Positions 1 through 6,346 are shown, counted from the stretch's first letter. The stretch is 6,346 nt of DNA from Acidobacteriota bacterium (GCA_021780055.1 JAJXZM010000154.1:1-6346); one strand, 5' to 3'. Notes: a model not told the origin generated them from the sequence alone. Numbers and translations are program-made.

Positions 1-468
<468 letters not shown>

Positions 469-518
469 GTATCCAATTCTGTCTATGGAGTTGCGATCTG
501 ATCTGCGCTATCGCGTGA

Positions 519-532
519 CGGCAGATCTGCCG
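519..532. repeat. 14-bp perfect palindrome between carA and carB
   Basis: CGGCAGATCTGCCG is a perfect inverted repeat lying 9 nt beyond the carA stop codon, in the 73-nt gap before carB. As RNA it could fold into a 5-bp GC-rich stem with a GATC loop. The copy GATCTGC at 500-506 could instead pair with GCAGATC at 521-527, so two mutually exclusive hairpins are possible. No T-run follows on the minus strand, so it does not look like an intrinsic terminator. It may be an mRNA stability or processing element, a protein site, or chance. Confidence 0.45.
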
Positions 533-541
533 GCTACCTTC

Positions 542-1675
542 TTATTCTTCCGCCTTCTTGAATTCTTCCATCAATTTTGCAAAACGATCGAACAGGTACG
601 CCGAATCGTGCGGCCCGGGTGAAGCTTCCGGGTGATACTGCACGCAGAAGAGCGGCAACGAGCGGTGGCGCAGCCCTTCCAGCGTATTGTCATTGAGATT
701 GCGGTGCGTCAGGATTACTTCGCTGTCTTTTAGCGAGTCAGGATCAACTGCAAAGCCGTGGTTATGGGCCGTGATTTCCACCTTATTGGTTTCGATGTTC
801 AGCACCGGATGGTTGCCACCATGGTGGCCAAACTTGAGCTTATACGTTTTAGCCCCCAGCGCCAGTCCCGTGAGCTGGTGACCCAGGCAGATCCCGAAAA
901 TCGGCACTCGCCCCATCAGGTCGCGGATATTTCGAACTGCATAATCGACAGGTTCGGGATCACCCGGCCCGTTGGAGAGGAACACGCCATCCGGATTCAG
1001 GGCCAGAACGTCCGCCGCGGAAGTCCTGGCCGGGACGACGGTGACACTACTCCCGGTATCCACAAGGCGCCGCAGGATGTTGTGCTTGATGCCAAAATCA
1101 TAGGCCACAACGTGGTACGGGAGTTTGCCTTCAGCAGGTACTTGTTTGTGATAGATGTCCGTGGAGGATTCACTCCAGTCGTAGCGCGCGGTTGTTGTGA
1201 CGCGGCTGGCAAGGTCCAGCCCGACCATGCTGGGCGTGGCTTGCACCTTACGCAGCAGGCTTTGCTCGTCAAAATCCTGCGTGGACAACACGGCGCGCAT
1301 ACTTCCGTGAGTGCGGATGTGCCGCACCAGTGCTCGCGTATCGATGTCGGAAATTACCGGCATACCGTAATCCGCCAGAAAATCCGAAATTGACTCGACC
1401 GAGCGCCAGTTGCTGGCGAGCTGCGCAAGTTCACGGACAATCAGGCCTTCGGCGAACGGCGTAGAGGCCTCAGAATCGAGAGGATTGGTGCCGTAATTCC
1501 CGATGTGCGGGTAGGTCAGGCAGACAATCTGCCCGGAATAAGAAGGGTCCGTCAGGATTTCCTGATAGCCGGAAAGCGCCGTGTTGAAGACAACTTCGCC
1601 AAAACGCTCGCCCACGGCTCCGTAGCCCCGGCCGCGAAAAATCCTTCCATCTTCTAAAGTTAAAATTGCCTGCAT
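542..1675 (-). CDS. carA: Carbamoyl-phosphate synthase small subunit (glutaminase)
   Basis: CarA hydrolyses glutamine and passes ammonia to CarB for carbamoyl phosphate synthesis. The 377-residue product is full length (E. coli CarA is 382). The N-terminal CPSase small-chain domain spans about residues 1-150, with [20 protein letters not shown] at 25-44. A class I glutamine amidotransferase domain follows from about 187. It shows [12 protein letters not shown] at 234-245, the nucleophile elbow FGICLGHQ with Cys263, FGHHGGNHP at 282-290, and the catalytic His348 and Glu350 in [12 protein letters not shown]. All triad residues are present, so the enzyme should be active. The ATG at 1675-1673 has a good ribosome site (GGAG, 5 nt away) and gives the standard MQAIL.LEDG start. 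carB follows 73 nt downstream; lepB ends 154 nt upstream, which leaves room for a separate carA promoter. Confidence 0.98.
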   Translation of the reverse strand: MQAILTLEDGRIFRGRGYGAVGERFGEVVFNTALSGYQEILTDPSYSGQIVCLTYPHIGNYGTNPLDSEASTPFAEGLIVRELAQLASNWRSVESISDFLADYGMPVISDIDTRALVRHIRTHGSMRAVLSTQDFDEQSLLRKVQATPSMVGLDLASRVTTTARYDWSESSTDIYHKQVPAEGKLPYHVVAYDFGIKHNILRRLVDTGSSVTVVPARTSAADVLALNPDGVFLSNGPGDPEPVDYAVRNIRDLMGRVPIFGICLGHQLTGLALGAKTYKLKFGHHGGNHPVLNIETNKVEITAHNHGFAVDPDSLKDSEVILTHRNLNDNTLEGLRHRSLPLFCVQYHPEASPGPHDSAYLFDRFAKLMEEFKKAEE

Positions 1676-1676
1676 T

Positions 1677-1684
1677 CCCTCTCC
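1677..1684 (-). promoter_or_regulatory. carA ribosome binding site
   Basis: The minus strand reads GGAGAGGG just before the carA ATG. GGAG lies 5 nt from the start codon. It is one of the two clear Shine-Dalgarno sequences in the window (the other is at dnaJ), and it fixes the carA start. Confidence 0.65.
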
Positions 1685-1752
1685 GTCCGGAAGCGCGGTG
1701 AGCCCGCTGCCTGGTACACTTCAGCCTGCGCTGTGCCCGGATGATAATTTTC

Positions 1753-1771
1753 AACTGCTGTTAAAACAGTT
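1753..1771. repeat. Nested inverted repeat upstream of carA
   Basis: AACTG (1753-1757) is inverted as CAGTT (1767-1771), and inside it CTGTT (1758-1762) is inverted as AACAG (1765-1769) with a 2-nt loop. The repeat lies about 80-95 nt upstream of the carA start, just upstream on the minus strand of a -10-like TATCAT (1746-1741). The matching -35 is poor, so the promoter is only a suggestion. The repeat could be an operator or leader hairpin for carAB. The arms are short, so chance is possible. Confidence 0.25.
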
Positions 1772-1829
1772 CTGGGTAATTAAGCCAGAGTCGCGGAGAT
1801 CTATTCAACCACCTTCATGAAAACGCCGG

Positions 1830-2411
1830 CTATTGCAGCGAACCCATGTCACTGAGAGGCCAGTAAGCAAAAACTGCCTTCCCGTAAATATAACGCCGGG
1901 CAACTGTTCCCCATTCACGGCTATCGTTCGAAAATTCCCGGTGGTCACCCAGCACATAATAATGCCGCGGAGGTACCAGGACGGGAGCGCACGTCTGCTG
2001 CCCCATGTATCCCGGCTGAATGTAAGGTTCTTTCAGCCTCTTGCCGTTCACATAAACCCGCCCGTCTCTCATGCTGACCCAGTCACCGGGTAATCCGATG
2101 ACGCGCTTGATAAAGCATACGTTAGGGTCCAGCGGATACCGGAACACTATTATGTCGCCGCGGTGAATCGACTCAACATGATAGGCGACTCGGTTGACCA
2201 CAATCCGCTCATGATTCTGAAGGAGCGGCAGCATGCTGGTGCCTTCAACCTGCACAGGCTGATAAAGAAAAAGGAAAAGAGTGAAAGCCGCCAATGCCGA
2301 AAGGACCACATCACGGAGCCAATAACGCCTTCTAAAAATAAACCGCTGTGCCTCGGGGCAAGCCGTGGGCAGACGGTCAAGGCATAGATCTGGAATTGGT
2401 TCTTCCCGCAT
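1830..2411 (-). CDS. lepB: Signal peptidase I (leader peptidase)
   Basis: LepB is a membrane-anchored serine protease of family S26 that cleaves signal peptides from exported proteins on the outer face of the inner membrane. From the chosen start the product is 193 residues. It has a basic stretch (RFIFRRRYWLRD) before a single membrane segment at about 33-50. Then come the catalytic-serine box VEGTSMLP with Ser59, RGDIIVFRYP, the catalytic-lysine box FIKRVIGLPGD with Lys102, and box E GDHREFSNDSREWG at 155-168. The Ser-Lys spacing (43) and the length fit the compact SPase form, with no large insert as in E. coli LepB. The frame stays open far upstream, antisense to the glycosyltransferase, so the start is uncertain: ATGs at 2411, 2438 and 2459 are possible. 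I prefer 2411 because a TATAAT box sits just upstream, although no Shine-Dalgarno is visible. Two cysteines (99 and 141) flank the active-site region. Confidence 0.93.
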   Translation of the reverse strand: MREEPIPDLCLDRLPTACPEAQRFIFRRRYWLRDVVLSALAAFTLFLFLYQPVQVEGTSMLPLLQNHERIVVNRVAYHVESIHRGDIIVFRYPLDPNVCFIKRVIGLPGDWVSMRDGRVYVNGKRLKEPYIQPGYMGQQTCAPVLVPPRHYYVLGDHREFSNDSREWGTVARRYIYGKAVFAYWPLSDMGSLQ

Positions 2412-2426
2412 CGTTGAGTAAGTTAA

Positions 2427-2434
2427 ATTATATA
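2427..2434 (-). promoter_or_regulatory. -10-like box for lepB
   Basis: The minus strand reads TATATAAT at 2434-2427, containing a perfect TATAAT (2432-2427). The overlapping TATATA at 2434-2429 is preceded by TGG, an extended -10 pattern. No good -35 is seen. If used, transcription would begin about 10 nt before the ATG at 2411, giving a very short leader without Shine-Dalgarno and placing the other candidate lepB starts upstream of the transcript. The site is AT-rich relative to its surroundings. Confidence 0.4.
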
Positions 2435-2498
2435 CCATAAATTTCGAAGCGTATTCCATACCTCGCAGGATGCCCCTCGACGTTGCCTGACGCGTTGG

Positions 2499-2507
2499 TG
2501 ATAGAAT
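2499..2507 (+). promoter_or_regulatory. Extended -10 box for the glycosyltransferase gene
   Basis: TGATAGAAT matches the extended -10 pattern (TG, one base, then TAGAAT, five of six to TATAAT). No good -35 sits at the normal distance, which is typical of extended -10 promoters. Transcription would begin near 2514, about 18 nt before the ATG at 2532. The site lies in the 120-nt divergent region shared with lepB. Confidence 0.4.
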
Positions 2508-2531
2508 ACCGCTGTTGGAAATGCACCTTCC

Positions 2532-3233
2532 ATGCGCCAATCCTACGCTCTCATCATTCCCGCCTTGAATGAAGCGAAAAGCATCAGCATGCTTCTGCAC
2601 CGGATTCCACGCGAAATTTTTGCCCAGATTATTGTGGTTGACAATGGAAGCCAGGACCAGACTGCTGCAATATCCAGCGCCGCCGGAGCTCAGGTTATCA
2701 GTGAGCCCAGGCGCGGCTATGGGCAAGCCTGTTGGACCGGTATCCAACACGTTCATGACAGTGTTACTGCCATTGCCTTTATGGATGGCGATTGTTCCGA
2801 TGACCCGGAAGACCTTGTTAAGATGCTCCAGCGTTTTGATCAGGATCAATGCGACATGGTGCTGGGTTCGCGCGTCATGGGTAATCCGGAACCAGGATCT
2901 CTTTCGTCACTGCAAAAGTTCGGAAACTGGCTCTCCACAGGTTTGATCGCGATGATATGGCAGGTTGATTTCACCGACCTTGGTCCTATGCGCGTCGTTC
3001 GCCACGACTCGCTTGCGCGGCTCGACCTTCGGGACCGCACTTTCGGCTGGACGGTGGAAATGCAGGCTCGTGCGGCGCAATTGCGGCTGAGAGTCTGTGA
3101 GGTTCCCGTGAATTACCACCGGCGCGCGCACGGCCGGTCGAAGATTTCCGGCACGGTCCTTGGCAGCCTTCGTGCGGGCGGGAGGATTCTGTGGACAATC
3201 TTGCGCTGCTGCCTCCTTCCACTCCGGCGCTGA
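2532..3233 (+). CDS. Family 2 glycosyltransferase, polyprenyl-phosphate sugar transferase type
   Basis: The 233-residue protein is a GT-A fold, family 2 glycosyltransferase resembling dolichyl-phosphate mannose synthases and bacterial undecaprenyl-phosphate sugar transferases. Such enzymes move a sugar from a nucleotide sugar onto a lipid carrier at the cytosolic membrane face. Motifs in order are IIPALNEAKSI (8-18), VVDNGSQDQT (35-44), RRGYGQACWTG (60-70), the metal-binding DGD (85-87) in AFMDGDCSDDPEDL, LGSR (111-114), DLGPMRV (149-155), W173-T-V-E176, and YHRRAHGRSKISGT at 195-208, the family signature. It lacks the long C-terminal membrane region of some relatives; only a short hydrophobic stretch (about 218-229) could touch the membrane. 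The ATG at 2532 has a weak ribosome site (GGAA 11 nt upstream). A terminator follows, so it is probably transcribed alone. Sugar and acceptor cannot be read from the sequence; no glycan cluster is visible around it. Confidence 0.9.
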   Translation: MRQSYALIIPALNEAKSISMLLHRIPREIFAQIIVVDNGSQDQTAAISSAAGAQVISEPRRGYGQACWTGIQHVHDSVTAIAFMDGDCSDDPEDLVKMLQRFDQDQCDMVLGSRVMGNPEPGSLSSLQKFGNWLSTGLIAMIWQVDFTDLGPMRVVRHDSLARLDLRDRTFGWTVEMQARAAQLRLRVCEVPVNYHRRAHGRSKISGTVLGSLRAGGRILWTILRCCLLPLRR

Positions 3234-3246
3234 CCCTGTGGCCCGT

Positions 3247-3268
3247 GAGCACATTTGTGCCTCTTTTT
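3247..3268 (+). terminator. Likely intrinsic terminator after the glycosyltransferase gene
   Basis: GAGCAC pairs with GTGCCTC across an ATTT loop (one bulged C), followed directly by TTTTT at 3264-3268. It begins 13 nt after the glycosyltransferase stop codon, the expected place and orientation. The stem is short, so efficiency may be modest. Confidence 0.5.
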
Positions 3269-3319
3269 CATCACCGAACATATCCCCGGCCGACAGGATT
3301 CAAACAACCGCTAAAATTC

Positions 3320-3348
3320 TTGATTGATTTTCCACCGCCAATTAAGAT
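3320..3348 (+). promoter_or_regulatory. Candidate promoter for the PagL-like gene
   Basis: TTGATT (3320-3325) and TAAGAT (3343-3348) are separated by the ideal 17 bp, each matching four of six bases of the sigma-70 consensus. The predicted transcript would start near 3355, leaving a leader of about 45 nt before the ATG at 3401. It follows the terminator at 3247-3268, which supports separate transcription. It is only a pattern match. Confidence 0.35.
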
Positions 3349-3400
3349 AACAGGTCCTGCAGCGCTTCCTGTCCCGAATGGATGATCGGAACCCTTTGAT

Positions 3401-4126
3401 ATGAGCAAACTGACAATTGTTTGGACCTTTGCGCTGCTGGGGACAATCAGCGTTGCGGCTGCGACTCCTGCCCTTGGACAGGTTGTTGCCACGGGGGGTC
3501 TGACGACCTCCAAATCTGCGCAACAATTCTCCCAAGATACAGCGGCACCTTACTGGACCGAGGGCAGTCGGCTCACGTTCGGCGTCCAGTTCGGGTTTGG
3601 GCTGGAGAACAACATCCCGAACAACATATCGCACATCAACTTTATTTTTGCTGCTCCCCAGATCGGGATTATTGCTTGGGATTCCCCGCATTCGCGACTT
3701 CCTCTGAAGCGTTTTGAACTGATCAGTCAGCAGATGCTGGGCGGGTCAACGCGTCCGGGCGGAAGCCTGATCGGTACGTCGCTTGTGATGCGTTTCGGGT
3801 TCACCCCGATCCGCAATGTGGTCCCATATTTTGATGCGGGGTCGGGACCGCTTCACACCACGATTGATAAGAACGCGTCCGAAATCACAGGCGACACGCA
3901 GTTCCTTTCGCAAGGGGGCGTGGGCCTTCAGTATTTCTTCCGGCCGCAGAGGGCGCTGGTCTTTGAGTACCACTACTTCCACATGTCGAACGCCGGAATC
4001 GCGAATCCCAACCCTGGATTCAACGGCAGCATGGTTACAGTCGGTTTCAGTTGGTTGCGCCGGCCTCACCCCAGTACCGTAGGAACGCTGCAACACAACC
4101 GGTTCCAAATTCCGCACCTCTGGTGA
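3401..4126 (+). CDS. PagL-like lipid A 3-O-deacylase / acyloxyacyl hydrolase family outer-membrane protein
   Basis: PagL enzymes are outer-membrane beta-barrels that remove the 3-O acyl chain of lipid A, remodelling the cell surface. This 241-residue protein begins with a signal peptide (Lys3, then a hydrophobic run, with cleavage likely near 26 after ALG). A body rich in alternating hydrophobic strands and aromatic residues follows. The family signature near the C-terminus reads FEYHYFHMSNAGIANPNPG at 188-206. His194 and Ser196 match catalytic His126 and Ser128 of Pseudomonas PagL, but the position matching Glu140 (12 after the Ser) is Asn208. A strand (VTVGFSWL) follows, then a 22-residue tail ending in Trp. 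The ATG at 3401 has only a weak GGAA upstream, but the signal peptide supports this start. It converges on dnaJ with a 91-nt gap. Membership in the family looks good; lipid A deacylase activity is inferred and uncertain given the Asn. Confidence 0.8.
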   Translation: MSKLTIVWTFALLGTISVAAATPALGQVVATGGLTTSKSAQQFSQDTAAPYWTEGSRLTFGVQFGFGLENNIPNNISHINFIFAAPQIGIIAWDSPHSRLPLKRFELISQQMLGGSTRPGGSLIGTSLVMRFGFTPIRNVVPYFDAGSGPLHTTIDKNASEITGDTQFLSQGGVGLQYFFRPQRALVFEYHYFHMSNAGIANPNPGFNGSMVTVGFSWLRRPHPSTVGTLQHNRFQIPHLW

Positions 4127-4179
4127 TTGTTTGGGTTTCGCCGGGCGGGATGAGTTCGTGAGCACTGCTGAGGGTTAAG

Positions 4180-4198
4180 ATTCCTGGGCACCAGGGAT
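4180..4198. terminator. Hairpin between the convergent PagL-like and dnaJ genes
   Basis: ATTCCTGG pairs with CCAGGGAT across a 3-nt GCA loop: an 8-bp stem with one G-T wobble. It sits between the two convergent stop codons (4126 and 4220), where a bidirectional terminator would be expected. Neither strand has a T-run after it, so it is not a canonical intrinsic terminator and may act only weakly or as a 3'-end stabiliser. Confidence 0.35.
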
Positions 4199-4217
4199 CG
4201 CGGGAATTCCGACAGAA

Positions 4218-5345
4218 CTAACCGAAGACGTCTTTAACTTTCTCGGAGGGCTGGCGTTCCACCGGCTTGTTATCGACTTCAATCGAAGGCCCCAATGATT
4301 CCAAGGTCCGGCGCTGTTCGCGGGAAAGTCTGTGAGGAATCACAACGTCGGCATAAACATAAAGATTGCCACGGCCTCTGCCGTTCAAGACGGGCATCCC
4401 GTGCCCCCGCAGCCGAAACACCGCGCCCGGCTGCGTTCCCTCCGGGACCTTCATTTTTTGCGTGCCCTGTAGTGTTGGCACTTTGATTTCCGCGCCCAAG
4501 GCCGCCTGAGTGATGGAGAGAGGAATTCTGACGTAAAGATCGTCACCGCGACGTTCAAAATAAGGGTGGGGGCGAACCTTCAGGACGACGTAGAGGTCTC
4601 CCGGCGGGCCGCCATGCCGCCCGGCTTCTCCCTCACCGGCAATGCGCAAGCGGGTTCCGTCATCCACACCCGCTGGAATCTTGATTCCCAGAACTTTCTC
4701 GCGACGCACGCGCCCTTCGCCATGGCAGTCCGGGCAGGGATCGCGGTTCACCTGTCCCGTTCCACCGCACTGCGGGCAGGTCCTGGAAACGGTGAAGAAG
4801 CCTTGTGAATAGCGCACCTGACCCCGCCCTGCGCACGCGGGGCAAGCGGCCATTTGCGAGCCATTCTTTGAGCCGGAACCATGACAGCTTGAACACCCTT
4901 CGCTGCGCGGAATCTTGATTTTGGTATCGAGCCCGCTCGCAGCTTCCTCGAAGGAGACCTCCATTTCATAACGAAGATCGGCGCCACGCGCGGCACGTGT
5001 GCGCCGCCCACGCCCATGGCCGAAAAGGTCTTCGAGGTCGAAGAAGGTGCCAAACAAATCTTCAAACCCGGAGAAGATCGTTGATGAGAAATCCGGAGCG
5101 CCGGCGCCAGTACCGCCGACACCTGCGAAACCAAAACGGTCATAGGCCGCGCGCTTGTCGGCATCCGCTAGCACGCTGTAGGCCTCGGTGATCTCCTTGA
5201 AGCGCTCTTCAGCTTCTTCTTTCTTGTCTGGATTGCGGTCGGGGTGGTGCTGAAGCGCCAACTTGCGGTAGGCGCTCTTGATTTCCTGGTCTGATGCCCC
5301 GCGGCTAACTCCGAGGATTTCGTAATAATCCCGCTTCTGGTTCAC
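4218..5345 (-). CDS. dnaJ: Chaperone protein DnaJ (type A Hsp40)
   Basis: DnaJ binds unfolded proteins and stimulates the ATPase of DnaK in the cytosol. The 375-residue product is full length with all type A domains. The J-domain (about 5-70) carries the essential HPD at 34-36 in [12 protein letters not shown] Gly/Phe-rich linker covers about 71-122. The zinc-binding region has four CxxCxGxG repeats: CSSCHGSG (151), CPACAGRG (168), CPQCGGTG (190) and CPDCHGEG (204). The substrate-binding C-terminal domains end in VKDVFG. The start is GTG (5345-5343) with AAGGA 8 nt upstream; an in-frame TGA directly precedes it, so no longer form exists. It is the last gene visible in hrcA-grpE-dnaJ and lies 67 nt after grpE. 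dnaK is not between them. Control is presumably through HrcA upstream of hrcA. Confidence 0.98.
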   Translation of the reverse strand: MNQKRDYYEILGVSRGASDQEIKSAYRKLALQHHPDRNPDKKEEAEERFKEITEAYSVLADADKRAAYDRFGFAGVGGTGAGAPDFSSTIFSGFEDLFGTFFDLEDLFGHGRGRRTRAARGADLRYEMEVSFEEAASGLDTKIKIPRSEGCSSCHGSGSKNGSQMAACPACAGRGQVRYSQGFFTVSRTCPQCGGTGQVNRDPCPDCHGEGRVRREKVLGIKIPAGVDDGTRLRIAGEGEAGRHGGPPGDLYVVLKVRPHPYFERRGDDLYVRIPLSITQAALGAEIKVPTLQGTQKMKVPEGTQPGAVFRLRGHGMPVLNGRGRGNLYVYADVVIPHRLSREQRRTLESLGPSIEVDNKPVERQPSEKVKDVFG

Positions 5346-5351
5346 TCAACG

Positions 5352-5358
5352 TTCCTTC
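5352..5358 (-). promoter_or_regulatory. dnaJ ribosome binding site
   Basis: The minus strand reads GAAGGAA, with AAGGA about 7-8 nt before the GTG start of dnaJ. It supports the GTG as start. The same bases are covered by a four-codon reading frame (ATG at 5360-5358 to TGA at 5348-5346) that ends directly before the GTG. Confidence 0.6.
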
Positions 5359-5412
5359 ATCAGGTTTTCGGCGTGCCTTGTTGTATTCCGGCGTTTCAAT
5401 GTATTGGGTCTG

Positions 5413-6024
5413 TTACTTGCTCGTTGCGTCTTCATTCTCTGCGGAGTGCTGGCCCCGTTTTGAGGGTGTGACTGCAACTTTTACAATGGCGGGCCGCAGC
5501 AGCCGCTGCTTCAGCCTGTATCCTCGCTGAAGTTCTTCCACCACAGACTGATCTTCGAACTTGTCGGTTTCCACCGTCTCCACGGCTTGGTGGACGTGCG
5601 GGTCGAAGGCCTTACCCTCGCTTTCAATCGGAGAAAGCCCGGCCCGTTTCAATACCTCCAGCAGTTCGTGGCGGATCAATTCCATCCCCGCGTAAAATTT
5701 TTCCGGAACATCGTCCTCGCGGTGCTTCAGGCCCCTTTCGAGGGCGTCCAGCGTGGGCAGCAGCGCCCGGATCAGGCCCATCGTTGCATGCTGCAGAAAA
5801 TCTTCTTTTTCGCGCTCCACTCGCTTGCGCACGTTTTCAAGCTCAGCTTGCTTGCGCACCAGACGGTCAAAAAGTTCTTTCTTTTCGTTCAGGAGCTGCC
5901 GGTAAGCTGCCGCCAGATCTCCAGGGAGCCCTGACGTACTGTCGGCTTCCGGTTTCATGGAGTCGGTTGCAGGAGCCGTTGGCTGTTGTTCGCGTTCGTC
6001 TACGAGTTTCTTTTCATCAGTCAT
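5413..6024 (-). CDS. grpE: Nucleotide exchange factor GrpE
   Basis: GrpE releases ADP from DnaK and so drives the DnaK/DnaJ folding cycle in the cytosol. The 203-residue product has the usual layout. A polar, disordered N-terminus covers 1-35. A long helix follows, with coiled-coil character, at about 37-85 (KQAELENVRKRVEREKEDF within it). A four-helix region comes next, including LLPTLDALERGL, and then the beta domain with the signature KAFDPHVHQAV (138-148) and VVEELQRGYRLKQRLLRPA at 161-179. The ATG at 6024-6022 gives a normal N-terminus, but the ribosome site is poor. The gene lies 93 nt after hrcA and 67 nt before dnaJ on the same strand, so it is very probably in one heat-shock operon. 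No key region is missing. Confidence 0.97.
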   Translation of the reverse strand: MTDEKKLVDEREQQPTAPATDSMKPEADSTSGLPGDLAAAYRQLLNEKKELFDRLVRKQAELENVRKRVEREKEDFLQHATMGLIRALLPTLDALERGLKHREDDVPEKFYAGMELIRHELLEVLKRAGLSPIESEGKAFDPHVHQAVETVETDKFEDQSVVEELQRGYRLKQRLLRPAIVKVAVTPSKRGQHSAENEDATSK

Positions 6025-6117
6025 AACTTCGTTATTCTATCCTGTCTGAAATTATGGCGAAACATCCTGTTCTGGAAAATTGGCGCCGGGTTGTGTTGGG
6101 AGACACAGAAATGATCG

Positions 6118-6346
6118 TCAATTAACACTCAGCAACCGGTTGCATAGGTGGGCTACGTATTCGACCGTGGTCACGGCGCGGTCGTATGCCATACGCGTAG
6201 GACCGACCACTCCAAGTGCTCCCACAGTCCGTGACCCATACCTGAGCGGCGCCATCACAAGAGCGCAATGGCGCATTTCATCGGCAGGATTCTCTTTCCC
6301 GATGACGACCTGCACGCCCGTGTTTGAAGAACGGAGAACGGACCCC
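6118..6346 (-). CDS. hrcA: Heat-inducible transcription repressor HrcA, C-terminal end (partial)
   Basis: HrcA is a DNA-binding repressor that holds class I heat-shock genes off by binding the CIRCE inverted repeat; GroEL helps keep it active. Only the last 75 codons and stop are in the window; the frame runs open past the right edge (full HrcA is about 340-350 residues). The visible part matches the C-terminal HrcA domain: VVIGKENPADEM, then a typical strand region (CALVMAPLRYGSRTVGALG), then the family hallmark GVVGPTRMAYDRA, and a final helix (TVEYVAHLCNRLL). The DNA-binding N-terminus and any CIRCE site lie outside the window. It heads the visible order hrcA-grpE-dnaJ, which supports the assignment. 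Confidence 0.93.
   Translation of the reverse strand, partial: GSVLRSSNTGVQVVIGKENPADEMRHCALVMAPLRYGSRTVGALGVVGPTRMAYDRAVTTVEYVAHLCNRLLSVN

Noticed and set aside
758..1393. Open frame of 211 codons on the plus strand.
   Set aside because: It lies entirely opposite carA, which has every catalytic motif. The antisense product shows no recognisable domain.
2521..2531. ATG at 2521 as an alternative glycosyltransferase start.
   Set aside because: It is 11 nt upstream and out of frame with the conserved protein, so the ATG at 2532 is kept.
2412..2849. Long N-terminal extension of the lepB frame, giving a 339-residue protein.
   Set aside because: The extra ~130 residues run antisense through the well-supported glycosyltransferase gene and look like no signal peptidase region. 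The conserved part begins just before the membrane segment, so the extension is a shadow.
3113..3513. Several 60-125 codon frames on the minus strand across the glycosyltransferase-PagL-like junction.
   Set aside because: They overlap each other and the two real genes, and their sequences are Arg/Pro-rich without recognisable motifs, as expected for shadows in GC-rich DNA.
6025..6117. Possible internal promoter for grpE (-10-like CATAAT and TAGAAT on the minus strand).
   Set aside because: No acceptable -35 at normal spacing and no heat-shock sigma pattern. Co-transcription with hrcA explains expression well enough.
6122..6130. TTAACACTC, one base from the CIRCE half-site TTAGCACTC.
   Set aside because: The second half (GAGTGCTAA after 9 nt) is absent; the site reads TTGCATAGG. 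It also lies in the final codons of hrcA, not in a promoter.

Overview
This is a 6.3 kb stretch of ordinary bacterial chromosome. It holds eight protein genes (two cut by the window edges) and no RNA gene, mobile element or CRISPR array that I can see. The organism is probably a Gram-negative bacterium outside the gammaproteobacteria. The window encodes an outer-membrane PagL-type barrel, which implies a lipid A-bearing outer membrane. It also has the HrcA heat-shock repressor and a compact signal peptidase I with a GDHR...SNDSR box. My best guess is Acidobacteriota, from the overall look of the proteins (LepB and the PagL-like barrel especially). This is inference and no database search was possible.

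Left part (1-2411, minus strand). The reading order is lepB, then carA, then carB, whose C-terminal ~85% lies beyond the left edge. CarA and CarB are the glutaminase and synthetase subunits of carbamoyl-phosphate synthetase, which feeds pyrimidine and arginine synthesis. LepB removes signal peptides from exported proteins. The 73-nt carA-carB gap contains a 14-bp perfect palindrome, and the 154-nt lepB-carA gap contains a nested inverted repeat.

Middle (2532-4126, plus strand). A family 2 glycosyltransferase of the polyprenyl-phosphate sugar transferase type diverges from lepB across a 120-nt region with -10-like boxes facing both ways. It is followed by a likely intrinsic terminator, a candidate promoter and a PagL-like lipid A 3-O-deacylase homologue. 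That protein has a signal peptide and the His-x-Ser catalytic motif, but carries Asn where the third PagL catalytic residue (Glu) should fall.

Right part (4218-6346, minus strand). A heat-shock cluster reads hrcA (C-terminal end only), grpE, dnaJ, with no dnaK between grpE and dnaJ. HrcA would repress the cluster through a CIRCE operator upstream of hrcA, outside the window. GrpE and DnaJ are the nucleotide-exchange and J-domain partners of DnaK, which must be encoded elsewhere. dnaJ converges on the PagL-like gene, with a hairpin in the gap.

I did not find a convincing undescribed system. The points most worth a second look are the Glu-to-Asn change in the PagL-like protein, the dnaK-less heat-shock cluster and the carA-carB intercistronic palindrome.
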